The notes under the pieces were generated by a model. The model worked only from the letters and a program-made list of their open reading frames with translations, had not been told where the DNA came from and ran no database searches. A DNA stretch of 64,000 bases from JADZAI01 sp047602465 (GTDB lineage Bacteria > Pseudomonadota > Alphaproteobacteria > Micropepsales > Micropepsaceae): contig JASGHF010000001.1 of NCBI GenBank assembly GCA_047602465.1, forward strand, positions 992,001 through 1,056,000, read 5' to 3'. The position numbers and the translations under genes were made by a program. Shown here piece after piece: positions 7,715 to 15,473 of this stretch (its first letter is position 1; each line of letters opens with the position of its first letter).

Positions 7715-8289
7715 AGCTTCAGCACCCGGAACGGCGCGATCAGCGCCGCCACCTCGTCCGGCAACGCCGCGACCGGCGCGCCCATCGCGTCGCGGCGCTC
7801 ATACATCGCGGCGGTCAGCAGCATCACCGCCGTCCGCAGCGCCTCCGGCACCCCGGCGGGATCTTCAACGCCCGCGCGCCATACCACTTCCACCGGACGC
7901 CACGCCCGCGCATCGGCCATGAAGCCTTCCAGCTTCAGCCACACCGCATTGCCGTCGGCATCCACGCGCACATGGCTCAAAGGCAGCGCCACGCTGGTGC
8001 CGTCATCCTTCGCCACCCGCGCCTCGATGAAGCTGAGGTAAGGCGGCCGCCTCAGCGCAAAGATGCGGAACGCACCTTTGATCCGCCCCTCGCCCGCATC
8101 CGCCGCCATGCGCCAGGTCTCAGCCGTCAGCGCACGCCCCGTCTCCTCGCTCACACGGCTACCCGCCGCGCGGCCGAGGCGGGCGATCAGCCCGTCCTCG
8201 GCCTCATGGCTCACGCGCAGGAATGGGCGCAGCTCCGCCACCGCCACCGGCCCTTCGGCCGGTGGCGTCACCATCATGAAACTCGCCAT
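7711..8289 (-). CDS. GTA head-tail connector protein (RcGTA gp6-like)
   Basis: 192 residues from ATG at 8289, three bases after the capsid stop. The N-terminus VTPPAEGPVAVAELRPFLRV and the helical core EDGLIARLGRAAGSRVSEET identify the gp6 / DUF-type connector family that binds below the portal. The C-terminal helix VPEALRTAVMLLTAAMYERR is also typical. Coupled to gp8 through GTGA. Confidence 0.92.
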   Translation of the reverse strand: MASFMMVTPPAEGPVAVAELRPFLRVSHEAEDGLIARLGRAAGSRVSEETGRALTAETWRMAADAGEGRIKGAFRIFALRRPPYLSFIEARVAKDDGTSVALPLSHVRVDADGNAVWLKLEGFMADARAWRPVEVVWRAGVEDPAGVPEALRTAVMLLTAAMYERRDAMGAPVAALPDEVAALIAPFRVLKL

Positions 8290-8292
8290 GGT

Positions 8293-9540
8293 TCAGCTCG
8301 CGGCGAACTTCAGCAGCTTGATCGCCTCGAAATTGGCGACGCCGCCGCCCACGCGCTTGGTCGTGTAGAACAGCACATAGGGTTTCGCGCTGTACGGATC
8401 GCGCAGGATGCGCACGCCCGCACGGTCGGCAATCAGGTACCCGCGCCTGAAATCGCCGAACGCGATCGCATAGGCGTTCGCGCCGATCCCCGGCATGTCC
8501 TCCGCCTCCGAAACGGGATAGCCCAGCAGCGTCGCCGGCGCCCCCGCGCTCGCCGCCGGCTGCCACAGATAATTGCCGTCGCCGTCCTTCAGCTTCCTCA
8601 CCGCCGCCTCCGTCGCGCGGCTCATCACGAACCGCCCGTTCTGGCGATAGGTCTGCTTGGGACAGTAAGCGAGGTCGATCAGCGCATCGGCCGGATTGCT
8701 CGCGGCGAACGCGCCCGCCGCACCCGTCGCGACATAGCCGATATTCCCCCAGCTCCAGCTCGCCTCGGCGACCTTGGTGTAGTTCAGGAAGCCGCGCGGC
8801 TTGTTGGCGCCGTCGCCGTTCACGAAGGCCGCGCCCTCCTGGGCCGCGAAGGCGTGCTGCACCTCCTCCGCCACCCAGCTCTCGACATCGACCAGCGCGT
8901 CGTCCAGCAGGCTCTGGGTCGCCGCCGGCATGGCGTACAGCTCCATCGCCGGAAACTCGACGAGGCTGAGGTCCGCCGTATCGGTCTGCGCCCGCGCGCC
9001 CGTCTCCGCCGCCCAGCCGCTCGCAAAGCCGTTGCGGCTCACCGGCAGACGGAAGCTCTGCCCGGCGATCTGCCGCACCGTAGCGATCGCGCGGATGGGC
9101 GACACCTCAGCCAGCAGGCTGTCGATGCGCCGCTCGGTCTCCTCCGGCACCAGATACCCGCCCTCGCTGTCCGTCCCGCGCGACAGCTTGTCCTCCTTCA
9201 GCTCCAGCCGCGAGATCGCCGCCGCATCGCCCTTGCGCACATAGCTGGCAAGCGCCTCGCGCCGCTCATCCTCGCCGCGCGCACGTGACCCGCCGCCCCC
9301 ATGCGGACGCCGCATCTCCACCGCCAGCCGGTCCAGCGCCGCCTTCTGCTCGGTCAGCGCCGCATTGATGCGATCGACCTTCTCCTCGCTCACCACATCG
9401 GCGCTCAGCTTCGCCTCGATCTCATCCAGCCTTGCGTCGTTGGCCTCCTTGAACGCCTCGAACGCCACCATCATCGCATCGGCCTCACGGCCATACGCCT
9501 TCACCTCCGGAGCCGAAGGCCCCGAACCAAACTCACTCAT
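8293..9540 (-). CDS. GTA major capsid protein, HK97 fold (RcGTA gp5-like)
   Basis: 415 residues from ATG at 9540, chosen for its GAGGAG ribosome site; the open frame continues further but into repeat DNA. Residues 1-90 form a charged coiled-coil scaffold (delta) region (AFEAFKEANDARLDEIEAKL). The HK97 fold follows: LSRGTDSEGGYLVPEE, RGFLNYTKV, and the C-terminal GVRILRDPYSAKPYVLFYTT. In GTAs the prohead protease removes the N-terminal part during head maturation. The length is usual for the family and no disruption is seen. Confidence 0.96.
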   Translation of the reverse strand: MSEFGSGPSAPEVKAYGREADAMMVAFEAFKEANDARLDEIEAKLSADVVSEEKVDRINAALTEQKAALDRLAVEMRRPHGGGGSRARGEDERREALASYVRKGDAAAISRLELKEDKLSRGTDSEGGYLVPEETERRIDSLLAEVSPIRAIATVRQIAGQSFRLPVSRNGFASGWAAETGARAQTDTADLSLVEFPAMELYAMPAATQSLLDDALVDVESWVAEEVQHAFAAQEGAAFVNGDGANKPRGFLNYTKVAEASWSWGNIGYVATGAAGAFAASNPADALIDLAYCPKQTYRQNGRFVMSRATEAAVRKLKDGDGNYLWQPAASAGAPATLLGYPVSEAEDMPGIGANAYAIAFGDFRRGYLIADRAGVRILRDPYSAKPYVLFYTTKRVGGGVANFEAIKLLKFAAS

Positions 9541-9559
9541 TCGCTTCTCCTCGTTAAAA

Positions 9560-9834
9560 CTGTCATCCCGGCCAGCGTCAGCGCGAGCCGGGAACCAGGG
9601 CGCAGCCATCGCCACGCCCCTCGTCTAAAAACCCTCTCCATCGCCCTTCGGGATGGGGAGGGCAGGTTTGCGGCACGCAAACCGGGAGGGGCAAAGGCGC
9701 GCGCCCATGCCCCCTCCGCCCCTTCGGGGCACCTCCCCCGCAAGTGCAGGGGAGGACAGTCACTCATCGTCATGGGCGCAATTGTCTTCCCCCGTTCTTA
9801 CGGGGGAAGTACCCGGCGCAGCCGGGGGATGGGG
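9560..9834. repeat. Repeat-filled gap between capsid and protease genes
   Basis: The 295-bp gap holds no gene. It contains R4 (9560-9594), a short palindrome around 9640-9660 (CCATCGCCCTTCGGGATGGGG), an R3-type unit (9703-9755, CCCCTCCGCCCCTTCGGGG) and an R2-type unit (9789-9834, ending GCGCAGCCGGGGGATGGGGG). The last repeat runs into the stop of the protease gene. Confidence 0.78.
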
Positions 9835-9835
9835 G

Positions 9836-10333
9836 CTAAATGACCCGCCGCACCCTCGCCCCGTTCAGCATCGGGAATGTCACCACCGACACCTCCCACA
9901 GATCCGCCTCCAGGATCTCGCGCCGCCCCCGCGCGCCCCGCGCCCGCATCGTCTTGAACCCGATGGAAAGCCCGTCCAGCGCGCCCTCGCGCATCAGCGC
10001 CAGCACCTCGCGCCCGCGGCTCACTTCGGTGATGATCCGCCCACGGACGAACAGCCCCGCCCCGTCCTCATAGATCTCGCTCCACACGCCCAGCGGTTCC
10101 CCGGCGGCGTGCTGGTAGAGCATCTTCACCCCCGCCGCCCCGCGCCGTTTCAGCGACCTTGCGAACGCCCCGCGCGCCACCGTGTCGCCGCCCGCATCGC
10201 TCACGCCGAAAAGGCTCGCATAGCCCTCGAACCGCCCGTCCGCGCGCGCCTCCATCAAGGTCGCGCCGCCGCCCCGCTCGCTCCCGCGCCGGGTGAAGCG
10301 GATGACCTCCGCACTAACCGCCTTTGAGCGCAT
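9836..10333 (-). CDS. GTA prohead protease, HK97 family S78 (RcGTA gp4-like)
   Basis: 165 residues, ATG at 10333. The S78 serine protease pair is visible: His75 in MLYQHAAGEPLGVW and Ser123 in GALDGLSIGFK. The entry motif FEGYASLFGVSDAGGDTV and the end WEVSVVTFPMLNGARV complete the family pattern. It cleaves the capsid scaffold and itself during head maturation. Its first 20 bp overlap the preceding small gene. Confidence 0.94.
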   Translation of the reverse strand: MRSKAVSAEVIRFTRRGSERGGGATLMEARADGRFEGYASLFGVSDAGGDTVARGAFARSLKRRGAAGVKMLYQHAAGEPLGVWSEIYEDGAGLFVRGRIITEVSRGREVLALMREGALDGLSIGFKTMRARGARGRREILEADLWEVSVVTFPMLNGARVRRVI

Positions 10334-10556
10334 CCAGCTTCACCTCCATCCGTTTCAGTTGATCGCGCACCGCGCCGATCTGCTCCTCCACCCGCGCCAG
10401 CCGCTCCGGCGCTCCGGCCGAAGCCTCGACGCGCTTCTCCACCTGCGCCAGCCGCTCCTCGGCGGCGCCGGCCCACATCAGCCCCGCGCCCGTCTGCGCC
10501 ACCAAGGTCGCCACCAGCGCGAGCGGCACCCGCCGCTCCAGTTTCAGTGTTTCCAT
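10314..10556 (-). CDS. Small membrane/coiled-coil protein at the RcGTA gp3.5 position
   Basis: 80 residues, ATG at 10556. One hydrophobic segment (about residues 9-28, VPLALVATLVAQTGAGLMWA) is followed by a heptad-like charged helix (EERLAQVEKRVEASAG, then LARVEEQIGAVRDQLKRMEV). GTA clusters often carry such a short gene between portal and protease, with no firm function. It overlaps the protease start by 20 bp, so it belongs to the operon. The predicted topology (short N-terminus, one membrane span, coiled coil) is read from sequence only. Confidence 0.75.
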   Translation of the reverse strand: METLKLERRVPLALVATLVAQTGAGLMWAGAAEERLAQVEKRVEASAGAPERLARVEEQIGAVRDQLKRMEVKLDALKGG

Positions 10557-10569
10557 GTCTCGTTCCTTT

Positions 10570-10697
10570 CATCCCTCCCCTTCAGGGGAGGGTGGCATCG
10601 CGAAGCGATGACGGGTGGGGCCTTCCGGCGCGCACCGCCCGCTCGCTTTCCCCACCCGCGCCGCTGCGCGGCTTGCCCTCCCCTGAAGGGGAGGGAT
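10570..10697. repeat. Composite inverted repeat (family R1, complete copy) between portal and gp3.5-like genes
   Basis: About 128 bp with the same outer and inner arms as the copy at 4943-5069. It ends a few bases from the portal stop codon at 10703 and fills the whole gap. Confidence 0.85.
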
Positions 10698-10702
10698 GGG
10701 CG

Positions 10703-11851
10703 TCACCCCGCCCCATATCCCGCCGCGATCCGCTTCTCGTCCGTCGTCAGGAACCCCGCCGCATCCAGACGCGCCCACAGCGCCGCGCGCTCCGGCGCCA
10801 GCGCGGGGATCGCATCCGCATCGCCCTCCAGCCTCAGCCCCTCGCCGAACTCATCCGCGATGAACGCGGTCAGCGCCGCCGCCATGCGCCGCACCAGCGG
10901 CAGCACCGTCCCGCGCCAGAAGGCCAGCGTCGCCGCCTCGTAGTTGGCGTAGGTCGCATCGCCCGGAATCCCCAGCAGCATCGGCGGCACGCCGAACGCC
11001 ATCGCGATGTCGCGCGCCGCCGCGTTGCGACCCGCATCGAAATCCATCTCGTGCGGGGTCAGGCTCATCGGCGTCCACTCAAGGCCGCCCTCCAGCACCA
11101 GCGGACGCCCCGCCCCGCGCGGCCCGCTGCGCTGATGGTCCAGCTCGTCCTTCAGCCGCTGGAACTGATCGTCGCTCAGCACGCCATCGTGCCCACGATA
11201 CACCAGCGCCCCGCTCGGCCGCGCGGCGTTATCCAGCAGCGCCTTGTTCCAGGCGGCCATCTGGTTGTGCAGGTCCACCGCCTCCGCCGCCGCCTCCAGC
11301 GGCGACAGGCCATAGTGATCGTCGGCGGGATGAAACAGTTTCAGATGCATCACATCGGCGCGCGCCAGCCGCACCTCGCGCCCGCCCGCCGCATAGAGAT
11401 AGGCCTCCGGCCATCCATCCGCTCCGGGAAGCACCTTCACCCGGTCGGCGCGCAGCACATACAGCTCGCGCACTGCGCCGTCCGCATCGCGCACGGCTTC
11501 CACATAGGCGTTGCCGGCGATCATCAGGCTCGCATAGGCCGCCTCCATCAGATCCGCGCCCGTCTGCATCGCATTGGGACGCTGCAGCAACCGCGTCAGC
11601 TTATGCCCCTCGGCCTCCGCATCGCCGTCGAACGCCAGGAACGGCACGCTCGCCGCGCCTTCCGCGATCATCCGCACCGCGCGATGCACCACCGGGTTCT
11701 TCTGGAACCCCTCGCGCGCGAACGCGCCATAATCGCGCGGCGTCCAGCGCGGCCGCCCCGCCATGTGCAGCGCGATCACCGGCCCCGCCGCACTGGCTTT
11801 CACCTCAGGCACACGCAACTGCGCCCGCCTCCCAAAGAAGCGCTCGAACAT
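10703..11851 (-). CDS. GTA portal protein, HK97 family (RcGTA gp3-like)
   Basis: 382 residues, ATG at 11851. Family landmarks include GFQKNPVVHRAVRMIAEGAA near residue 50, LLQRPNAMQTGADLMEA, GNAYVEAVRD, YGLSPLEAAAEAVDLHNQ, and the late motif GVPPMLLGIPGDATYANYEA. Portals form the dodecameric ring for DNA entry and tail attachment. The length is close to RcGTA gp3 (about 396). It is preceded by a promoter-bearing copy of the operon's own leading promoter (11943-12017), so it may be transcribed independently of the terminase genes. Confidence 0.95.
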   Translation of the reverse strand: MFERFFGRRAQLRVPEVKASAAGPVIALHMAGRPRWTPRDYGAFAREGFQKNPVVHRAVRMIAEGAASVPFLAFDGDAEAEGHKLTRLLQRPNAMQTGADLMEAAYASLMIAGNAYVEAVRDADGAVRELYVLRADRVKVLPGADGWPEAYLYAAGGREVRLARADVMHLKLFHPADDHYGLSPLEAAAEAVDLHNQMAAWNKALLDNAARPSGALVYRGHDGVLSDDQFQRLKDELDHQRSGPRGAGRPLVLEGGLEWTPMSLTPHEMDFDAGRNAAARDIAMAFGVPPMLLGIPGDATYANYEAATLAFWRGTVLPLVRRMAAALTAFIADEFGEGLRLEGDADAIPALAPERAALWARLDAAGFLTTDEKRIAAGYGAG

Positions 11852-11873
11852 CTCTTCAATTCTCCCAGAAATA

Positions 11874-11931
11874 ATTTTCCTCCCCCGTCATCCACGGGGG
11901 AGGCGCCCCGAAGGGGCGGAGGGGGCACCGC
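11874..11931. repeat. Palindromic repeat (family R3) upstream of the portal gene
   Basis: Arms CCTCCCCCGTC / GGGGGAGG and GCGCCCCGAAGGGGCG; same family as 7148-7197 and, more distantly, 35957-36003. It lies in the leader between the second promoter and the portal start. Confidence 0.75.
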
Positions 11932-11942
11932 CACCCGCCTCA

Positions 11943-12017
11943 CCTGATACCGGACATAATTCCTATGTACTGTTCGACCGCGCGCTGGTCAAGAGGGTCT
12001 AGGAATTATTTTCTAAC
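11943..12017 (-). promoter_or_regulatory. Second copy of the GTA promoter, before the portal gene
   Basis: Minus strand: -35 TTGACC (11987-11992), 17-bp spacer, -10 TACATA (11964-11969), 113 nt before the portal ATG. About 56 bp, including the spacer and downstream GTCCGGTATCAGG, match the copy at 13977 with two differences that I see. Upstream of the -35 lies TTAGAAAATAATTCC. ATAATTCCTA upstream and TAGGAATTAT at the -10 are perfect 10-bp inverted repeats bracketing the promoter. Confidence 0.7.
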
Positions 12018-12080
12018 TTTCTCATCCCGCCGCCATTGGTCCTGCGAACGCCTCACGGCGCCTCGCCCCGCTCCGGGGAT

Positions 12081-12159
12081 CGGCCACCTCGTCCATCACG
12101 ACAGCCAACCCTTCTCCCCTTCAGGGGAGAAGTCCCCGGCGCAGCCGGGGGATGAGGGG
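12081..12159. repeat. Palindromic repeat (family R2) after the terminase gene
   Basis: Shares CGGCCACCTC...ACAGCCAACC and the CTTCTCCCCTTC / GGGGAGAAG stem with the copy at 7220-7306, plus a GGCGCAGCCGGGGGATG stem shared with 9789-9834. Confidence 0.8.
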
Positions 12160-12167
12160 ACAGAGTC

Positions 12168-13481
12168 TCAGGTTCCCCGCACCCGCGGCTCGCCGGTCCT
12201 GTCCAGCGCGCCCACCGCCCAGACCAGCGCGTCGACGCGGTCGGGGCTTGGCCCGCCGCCCTCCGCGCCGCCGAACAGGCACATCTCGTCCTCCAGCTCG
12301 GGAAAGCTCCCGACATGGCGCACCCGCCCCGTCTCATAGAGCAGCGCCACCGGCTCGGCCCGCATCCGCTTGCCCTCGCGGGCATGCACCGGCGTCACGC
12401 GGGCTTCGCCCTCAGTCGTTTTCTTCAGAAGATCGCTCACCAGTTCGCCGCCCTGGTTGGTCTCCACCACCACCGCGTCGGCCTCGTGCAGGGTCAGCGC
12501 GCGCTTCACCCGCTTCGCCCATCCGGCGGGGGTCAGGCCCTGCACCGTCGCGTCGGCCAGCACATAGATCGCGCCATCCGCCGCCCGTCCCGCCACCACG
12601 ATGCCGCACGCATCCGCCCTGCCGCCCGACGACACCGGCGGATCGACGCCCACCACCACGCGCTCCATCTTCGGCGCCTCGCGCACGCGGGCGGCGTCGA
12701 TCCAGGCGCGACGGAACAGCGCCGTCTCGTCATCGGCCAGCATCTCGCCGCCGATCTCCTGCCGGCCCAGCGCGCTGCCGCCATAGCGGCTGTGCAGCCC
12801 GTCCACGAAGCCGGGGGCCAGCCGCCACCCGTTCGCGTCGGTCGGCGCGTGCGATTTGACCACCGCCGCCTCGTCCACCAGACGCCGCATATGGCCCACG
12901 CGCGCCGGCGTCGTCGTCACCAGCATGCGCGGGGCCTCGCCAAGGCGCAGGCCCATCTGCGCCATGTCATAGGCGGCCTGCGCCTCGCGCCATTTGGCGA
13001 ACTCGTCGGCCCAGATCAGGTCGAATTGCGGCCCGCGCAGCGTGCTTGCCCGCGCGGCGGAATAGATCCCGCCCACCGCGCCGCCCGGCCATTTCAACCG
13101 CCCGGCCGTCCGCTCGAATACCGGGCGCTCGGCCGCGAACGACGTATTCAGCAGCCCTGAATCGCCCTCCACCATCACGCCGCGCACCTCGCGCAGCGTC
13201 GCGCCGATCAGGCCGATCCGCATCGCCGCGCCCGATGACGCCAGGCGGTTCACCCATTCGGCGCCCGTGCGCGTCTTGCCCGCGCCGCGTCCGCCCAGGA
13301 ACAGCCATACGCGCCAGTCGCCTTCAGGCGGCGTCTGCGCCTCCGTCCTCAGCCCCTCCCAATACGCCGCGATCTGCCGCTTCTCCCACGCCGTCAGCAT
13401 CTCCCAGATCGATCTCAAGACCCGCGGCGGCAAGGCGAGCAAGAACGGCACGTTCAAACGCAACGAAGTCAGGTCGGTCAT
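12168..13481 (-). CDS. GTA terminase large subunit (RcGTA gp2-like)
   Basis: 437 residues, ATG at 13481. ATPase motifs: Walker A FLGGRGAGKT (61-70) and Walker B DLIWADE (154-160), followed by the coupling motif in VTTTPAR. The nuclease half starts at VVVGVDPPVSSGG, with a first metal-binding Asp, then VVVETNQGGELV and the late acidic PDRVDALVWA. This enzyme packages host DNA headful by headful into GTA heads. The length is usual and all catalytic motifs are present, so packaging capacity looks preserved. The first 158 bp overlap the 3' part of the small-subunit gene. Confidence 0.96.
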   Translation of the reverse strand: MTDLTSLRLNVPFLLALPPRVLRSIWEMLTAWEKRQIAAYWEGLRTEAQTPPEGDWRVWLFLGGRGAGKTRTGAEWVNRLASSGAAMRIGLIGATLREVRGVMVEGDSGLLNTSFAAERPVFERTAGRLKWPGGAVGGIYSAARASTLRGPQFDLIWADEFAKWREAQAAYDMAQMGLRLGEAPRMLVTTTPARVGHMRRLVDEAAVVKSHAPTDANGWRLAPGFVDGLHSRYGGSALGRQEIGGEMLADDETALFRRAWIDAARVREAPKMERVVVGVDPPVSSGGRADACGIVVAGRAADGAIYVLADATVQGLTPAGWAKRVKRALTLHEADAVVVETNQGGELVSDLLKKTTEGEARVTPVHAREGKRMRAEPVALLYETGRVRHVGSFPELEDEMCLFGGAEGGGPSPDRVDALVWAVGALDRTGEPRVRGT

Positions 13482-13926
13482 GTTTGGCCTCCAGCGCGGC
13501 GTGCGCGGCGCGCAGATCGGCGCTCGCGCGGGCCTTGCGCTCCATCAGTCGGGTCAGATCGGCGGTCATGCGCAGCACCGGCTGCATGTCGTTCAGCGAC
13601 CGCGCCAGCGTCTCCAGCCGGTCCAGCGTCTCCCTGTCGCCGCATCGCGCATGCACCAGCGCCTCGGCTCGCGCGTTCAGCGCATCGGCATGGCGCGCGC
13701 TTTTCTTCAGCCGCCGCATCATCTGCGCGGCCAGCGCGTCGATGCCGGCCTCCACCTTCATCAGCTTCTCGACATCCTTCGGGCTCATCCACCCGCCGCG
13801 GAATTTCCGCATCGCCAGCGCCGACAGGCCGACGCCAAAGCGCGCCGCAATCTCCCCTTGCGACCCTTCGCCCGCCTCGACGGCGGCGCGTATCGCCGCC
13901 CAGTCGGGATCGCTCCCCTGGTCCAT
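13324..13926 (-). CDS. GTA terminase small subunit-like protein (RcGTA gp1-like)
   Basis: About 200 residues. Two ATGs are adjacent (13929, 13926); the second has the better spacing from GGAGG and is used. The N-terminus has a helix-turn-helix (SQGEIAARFGVGLSALAMRK) expected of a DNA-recognising small terminase, followed by long charged helices (LNARAEALVHARCGDRETLD). The last 50 residues overlap the large-subunit gene in another frame and are Gly/Ala/Asp-rich, so the functional end may lie earlier. It is the first gene after the main GTA promoter. Confidence 0.82.
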   Translation of the reverse strand: MDQGSDPDWAAIRAAVEAGEGSQGEIAARFGVGLSALAMRKFRGGWMSPKDVEKLMKVEAGIDALAAQMMRRLKKSARHADALNARAEALVHARCGDRETLDRLETLARSLNDMQPVLRMTADLTRLMERKARASADLRAAHAALEAKHDRPDFVAFERAVLARLAAAGLEIDLGDADGVGEAADRGVLGGAEDGGADAA

Positions 13927-13976
13927 CATCCCTCCGATATGAAAAAGCCCGGCCGGCCAAGGCGCCTCTCGCCTCG

Positions 13977-14046
13977 CCTGATACCGGACATAATTCCTAT
14001 ATACGGTTCGACCGCGCGCTGGTCAAGAGGGTGTGCGGATTATTTT
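13977..14046 (-). promoter_or_regulatory. Main GTA operon promoter, before the terminase genes
   Basis: Minus strand: -35 TTGACC (14021-14026), spacer of exactly 17 bp, -10 TATATA (13998-14003), about 70 nt before the gp1 start. Upstream element CTAAGAAAATAATCC is separated from the CCTCTTG block by a few bases. The same layout recurs at 11943-12017 and before the DUF6456 gene at 42019-42073. The transcribed leader begins GGAATTATGTCCGG, followed by TATCAGG, conserved in both GTA copies. Confidence 0.75.
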
Positions 14047-14047
14047 C

Positions 14048-14329
14048 TTAGTTCCCGGCGCCGCCGCTGTCCTCGATCGCCCAGATCGCGGTCAGCACTT
14101 CCAGCATCTGCGCCGCCGTCACGTCTTCGCCGCGTTCCAGAAAGGCGTTCTGGCAGCGCAGGGCCACGTTCACCGCCTCGCCGCCATAGCCGGCCATCAA
14201 CTGCCGCGCGACCTCGCGCGCCGCGTCGCGCCTCAGATTGTCGGGCAGGCTGGCCAGCCCCTCCAGGGCGGCGATCAGCGCGGGGCCCGAAAGGGCGCCA
14301 GGACCGGCTTGCCTCTTCGCTGCGTCCAT
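14048..14329 (-). CDS. Small helical protein of unknown function, paralogue of the 23005-23241 product
   Basis: 93 residues, ATG at 14329 with GGAGG upstream. All-helical and not recognised. Its second half (GYGGEAVNVALRCQNAF then MLEVLTAIWAIEDSGG) resembles the product of the 78-residue gene at 23005-23241 (AYGAAAADEALSLQRD then VLRVLDAIWTIEGG), so the two are paralogues. It lies just upstream of the main GTA promoter on the same strand and diverges from the LysR gene. No function can be assigned. Confidence 0.65.
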   Translation of the reverse strand: MDAAKRQAGPGALSGPALIAALEGLASLPDNLRRDAAREVARQLMAGYGGEAVNVALRCQNAFLERGEDVTAAQMLEVLTAIWAIEDSGGAGN

Positions 14330-14410
14330 CGGCGACGGTCCTCCCCATAGAGACCGGATCTGCGCGCATATGCAGCGCTTCGCGATAGCCTAAAGCAATA
14401 GAATGGCATA

Positions 14411-14433
14411 ATCTAATAACTCGAAGTTATAGA
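14411..14433. promoter_or_regulatory. Likely LysR-type operator between divergent genes
   Basis: A perfect inverted repeat ATAACT-CGA-AGTTAT (14416-14430), extended by TCT...AGA, contains the T-N11-A pattern bound by LysR regulators. It is 24 bp before the LysR start, in the gap shared with the 14048-14329 gene. Confidence 0.6.
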
Positions 14434-14453
14434 ACTTTGCGCCGCAGGTAATC

Positions 14454-15380
14454 ATGCATTCCATCCGCCAGCTCCGCCTCGTCGCCGCCCTCGCGGCGCA
14501 CGGGCATTTCGGCCGTGCGGCGGCGGCGCTCGGCCTGTCGCAGCCGGCGCTGACCAAGGCGCTGAAGGCGCTTGAGGACTATCTCGGCGCCCCGCTCTTC
14601 GATCGCGGCCCCCCGGTCACGCCCACCGCGATGGGGGCGCTCGTCATCGCGCGGGCGCAGGCGCTGACCTCCGGCTTCGACGAGATGATGCGCGAGCTGG
14701 CGCTGGCGCGCGGTCTCGATACCGGCGCGCTCGTCATCTCGGCCGGCGGCCAGGTGGCGGAGTTCGCGGCCATCGACGCCGTCGCGGCGCTCAGCCGGGC
14801 GCATCCCTTCATCGCCTGCGAGCTCAATCTGGGCGATCATGTCTCGGTCACGCGCGACGTGCTTGAAGACCGCGCCGATCTCGGCATCGCCTCGCTCGCC
14901 GCCACGGCGGGGCACGAGACGCTCACGGTCGAGCCGCTGCGCCGCGCGCCCTATGTCCTTTTCTGCCGCAGCGGCCATCCGCTTGCCGGACATCCCGGCG
15001 ACGACACGCTGACCGCCGCCCTGCTCGGCTTTCCCTGGATCGGCGCCGGCGCGCGGGTGCCGCCGCTGGCCGATCCGGCGAAAGGCCGTCTCGCCTTCGG
15101 CGATGCCGACCCCGTCACCGGCATGGTGACGCTGCGGCTGCGCGTGAACAGCTTCAGCGCGCTCCTGCGCATCGTGATGGACTGCGACGCCATCTCGGCC
15201 GCCCCGGCCGCGCTCATCCGGCCGCATATCGAGGCGGGCCGCCTCATCGCGCTGCGTGCGCCCTATGGCTGGCCCGAACTCGATTACGGCATCATCCGCA
15301 AGCGCGGCCGCACGCCCTCGCCGGCGGCAGAGGCCTATATGGCCGAGCTGCGGCGGCTGGAGGCCGCGTTCGGCGCCTGA
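14454..15380 (+). CDS. LysR-family transcriptional regulator
   Basis: 308 residues, ATG at 14454. The N-terminal winged helix-turn-helix reads HSIRQLRLVAALAAHGHFGR then LGLSQPALTKALKALEDYLG (about residues 2-60), followed by a periplasmic-binding-like effector domain (from about 90; GALVISAGGQVAEFAAIDAV). An operator-like palindrome lies just upstream, suggesting self-control. The next genes on the same strand are the two large adhesins, the first 93 bp away, so they are candidate targets, but co-regulation is inference. Confidence 0.92.
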   Translation: MHSIRQLRLVAALAAHGHFGRAAAALGLSQPALTKALKALEDYLGAPLFDRGPPVTPTAMGALVIARAQALTSGFDEMMRELALARGLDTGALVISAGGQVAEFAAIDAVAALSRAHPFIACELNLGDHVSVTRDVLEDRADLGIASLAATAGHETLTVEPLRRAPYVLFCRSGHPLAGHPGDDTLTAALLGFPWIGAGARVPPLADPAKGRLAFGDADPVTGMVTLRLRVNSFSALLRIVMDCDAISAAPAALIRPHIEAGRLIALRAPYGWPELDYGIIRKRGRTPSPAAEAYMAELRRLEAAFGA

Positions 15381-15473
15381 CCGGCGCCCCGCGTCAATTC
15401 GCCCGGAACCGGGCGTGCAATTCGCCCGTGTCTGCGCCTATGGTTCCGCCGAACAGGGAATTCGGGGTTTCTC

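Noticed and set aside
3342..12159. Repeat array as a CRISPR
   Set aside because: Units are palindromic, of four different families, irregularly spaced and separated by genes; no cas genes.
1..14046. Complete active prophage
   Set aside because: No integrase, repressor, replication or lysis gene is seen, and gene content and order are those of a GTA cluster.
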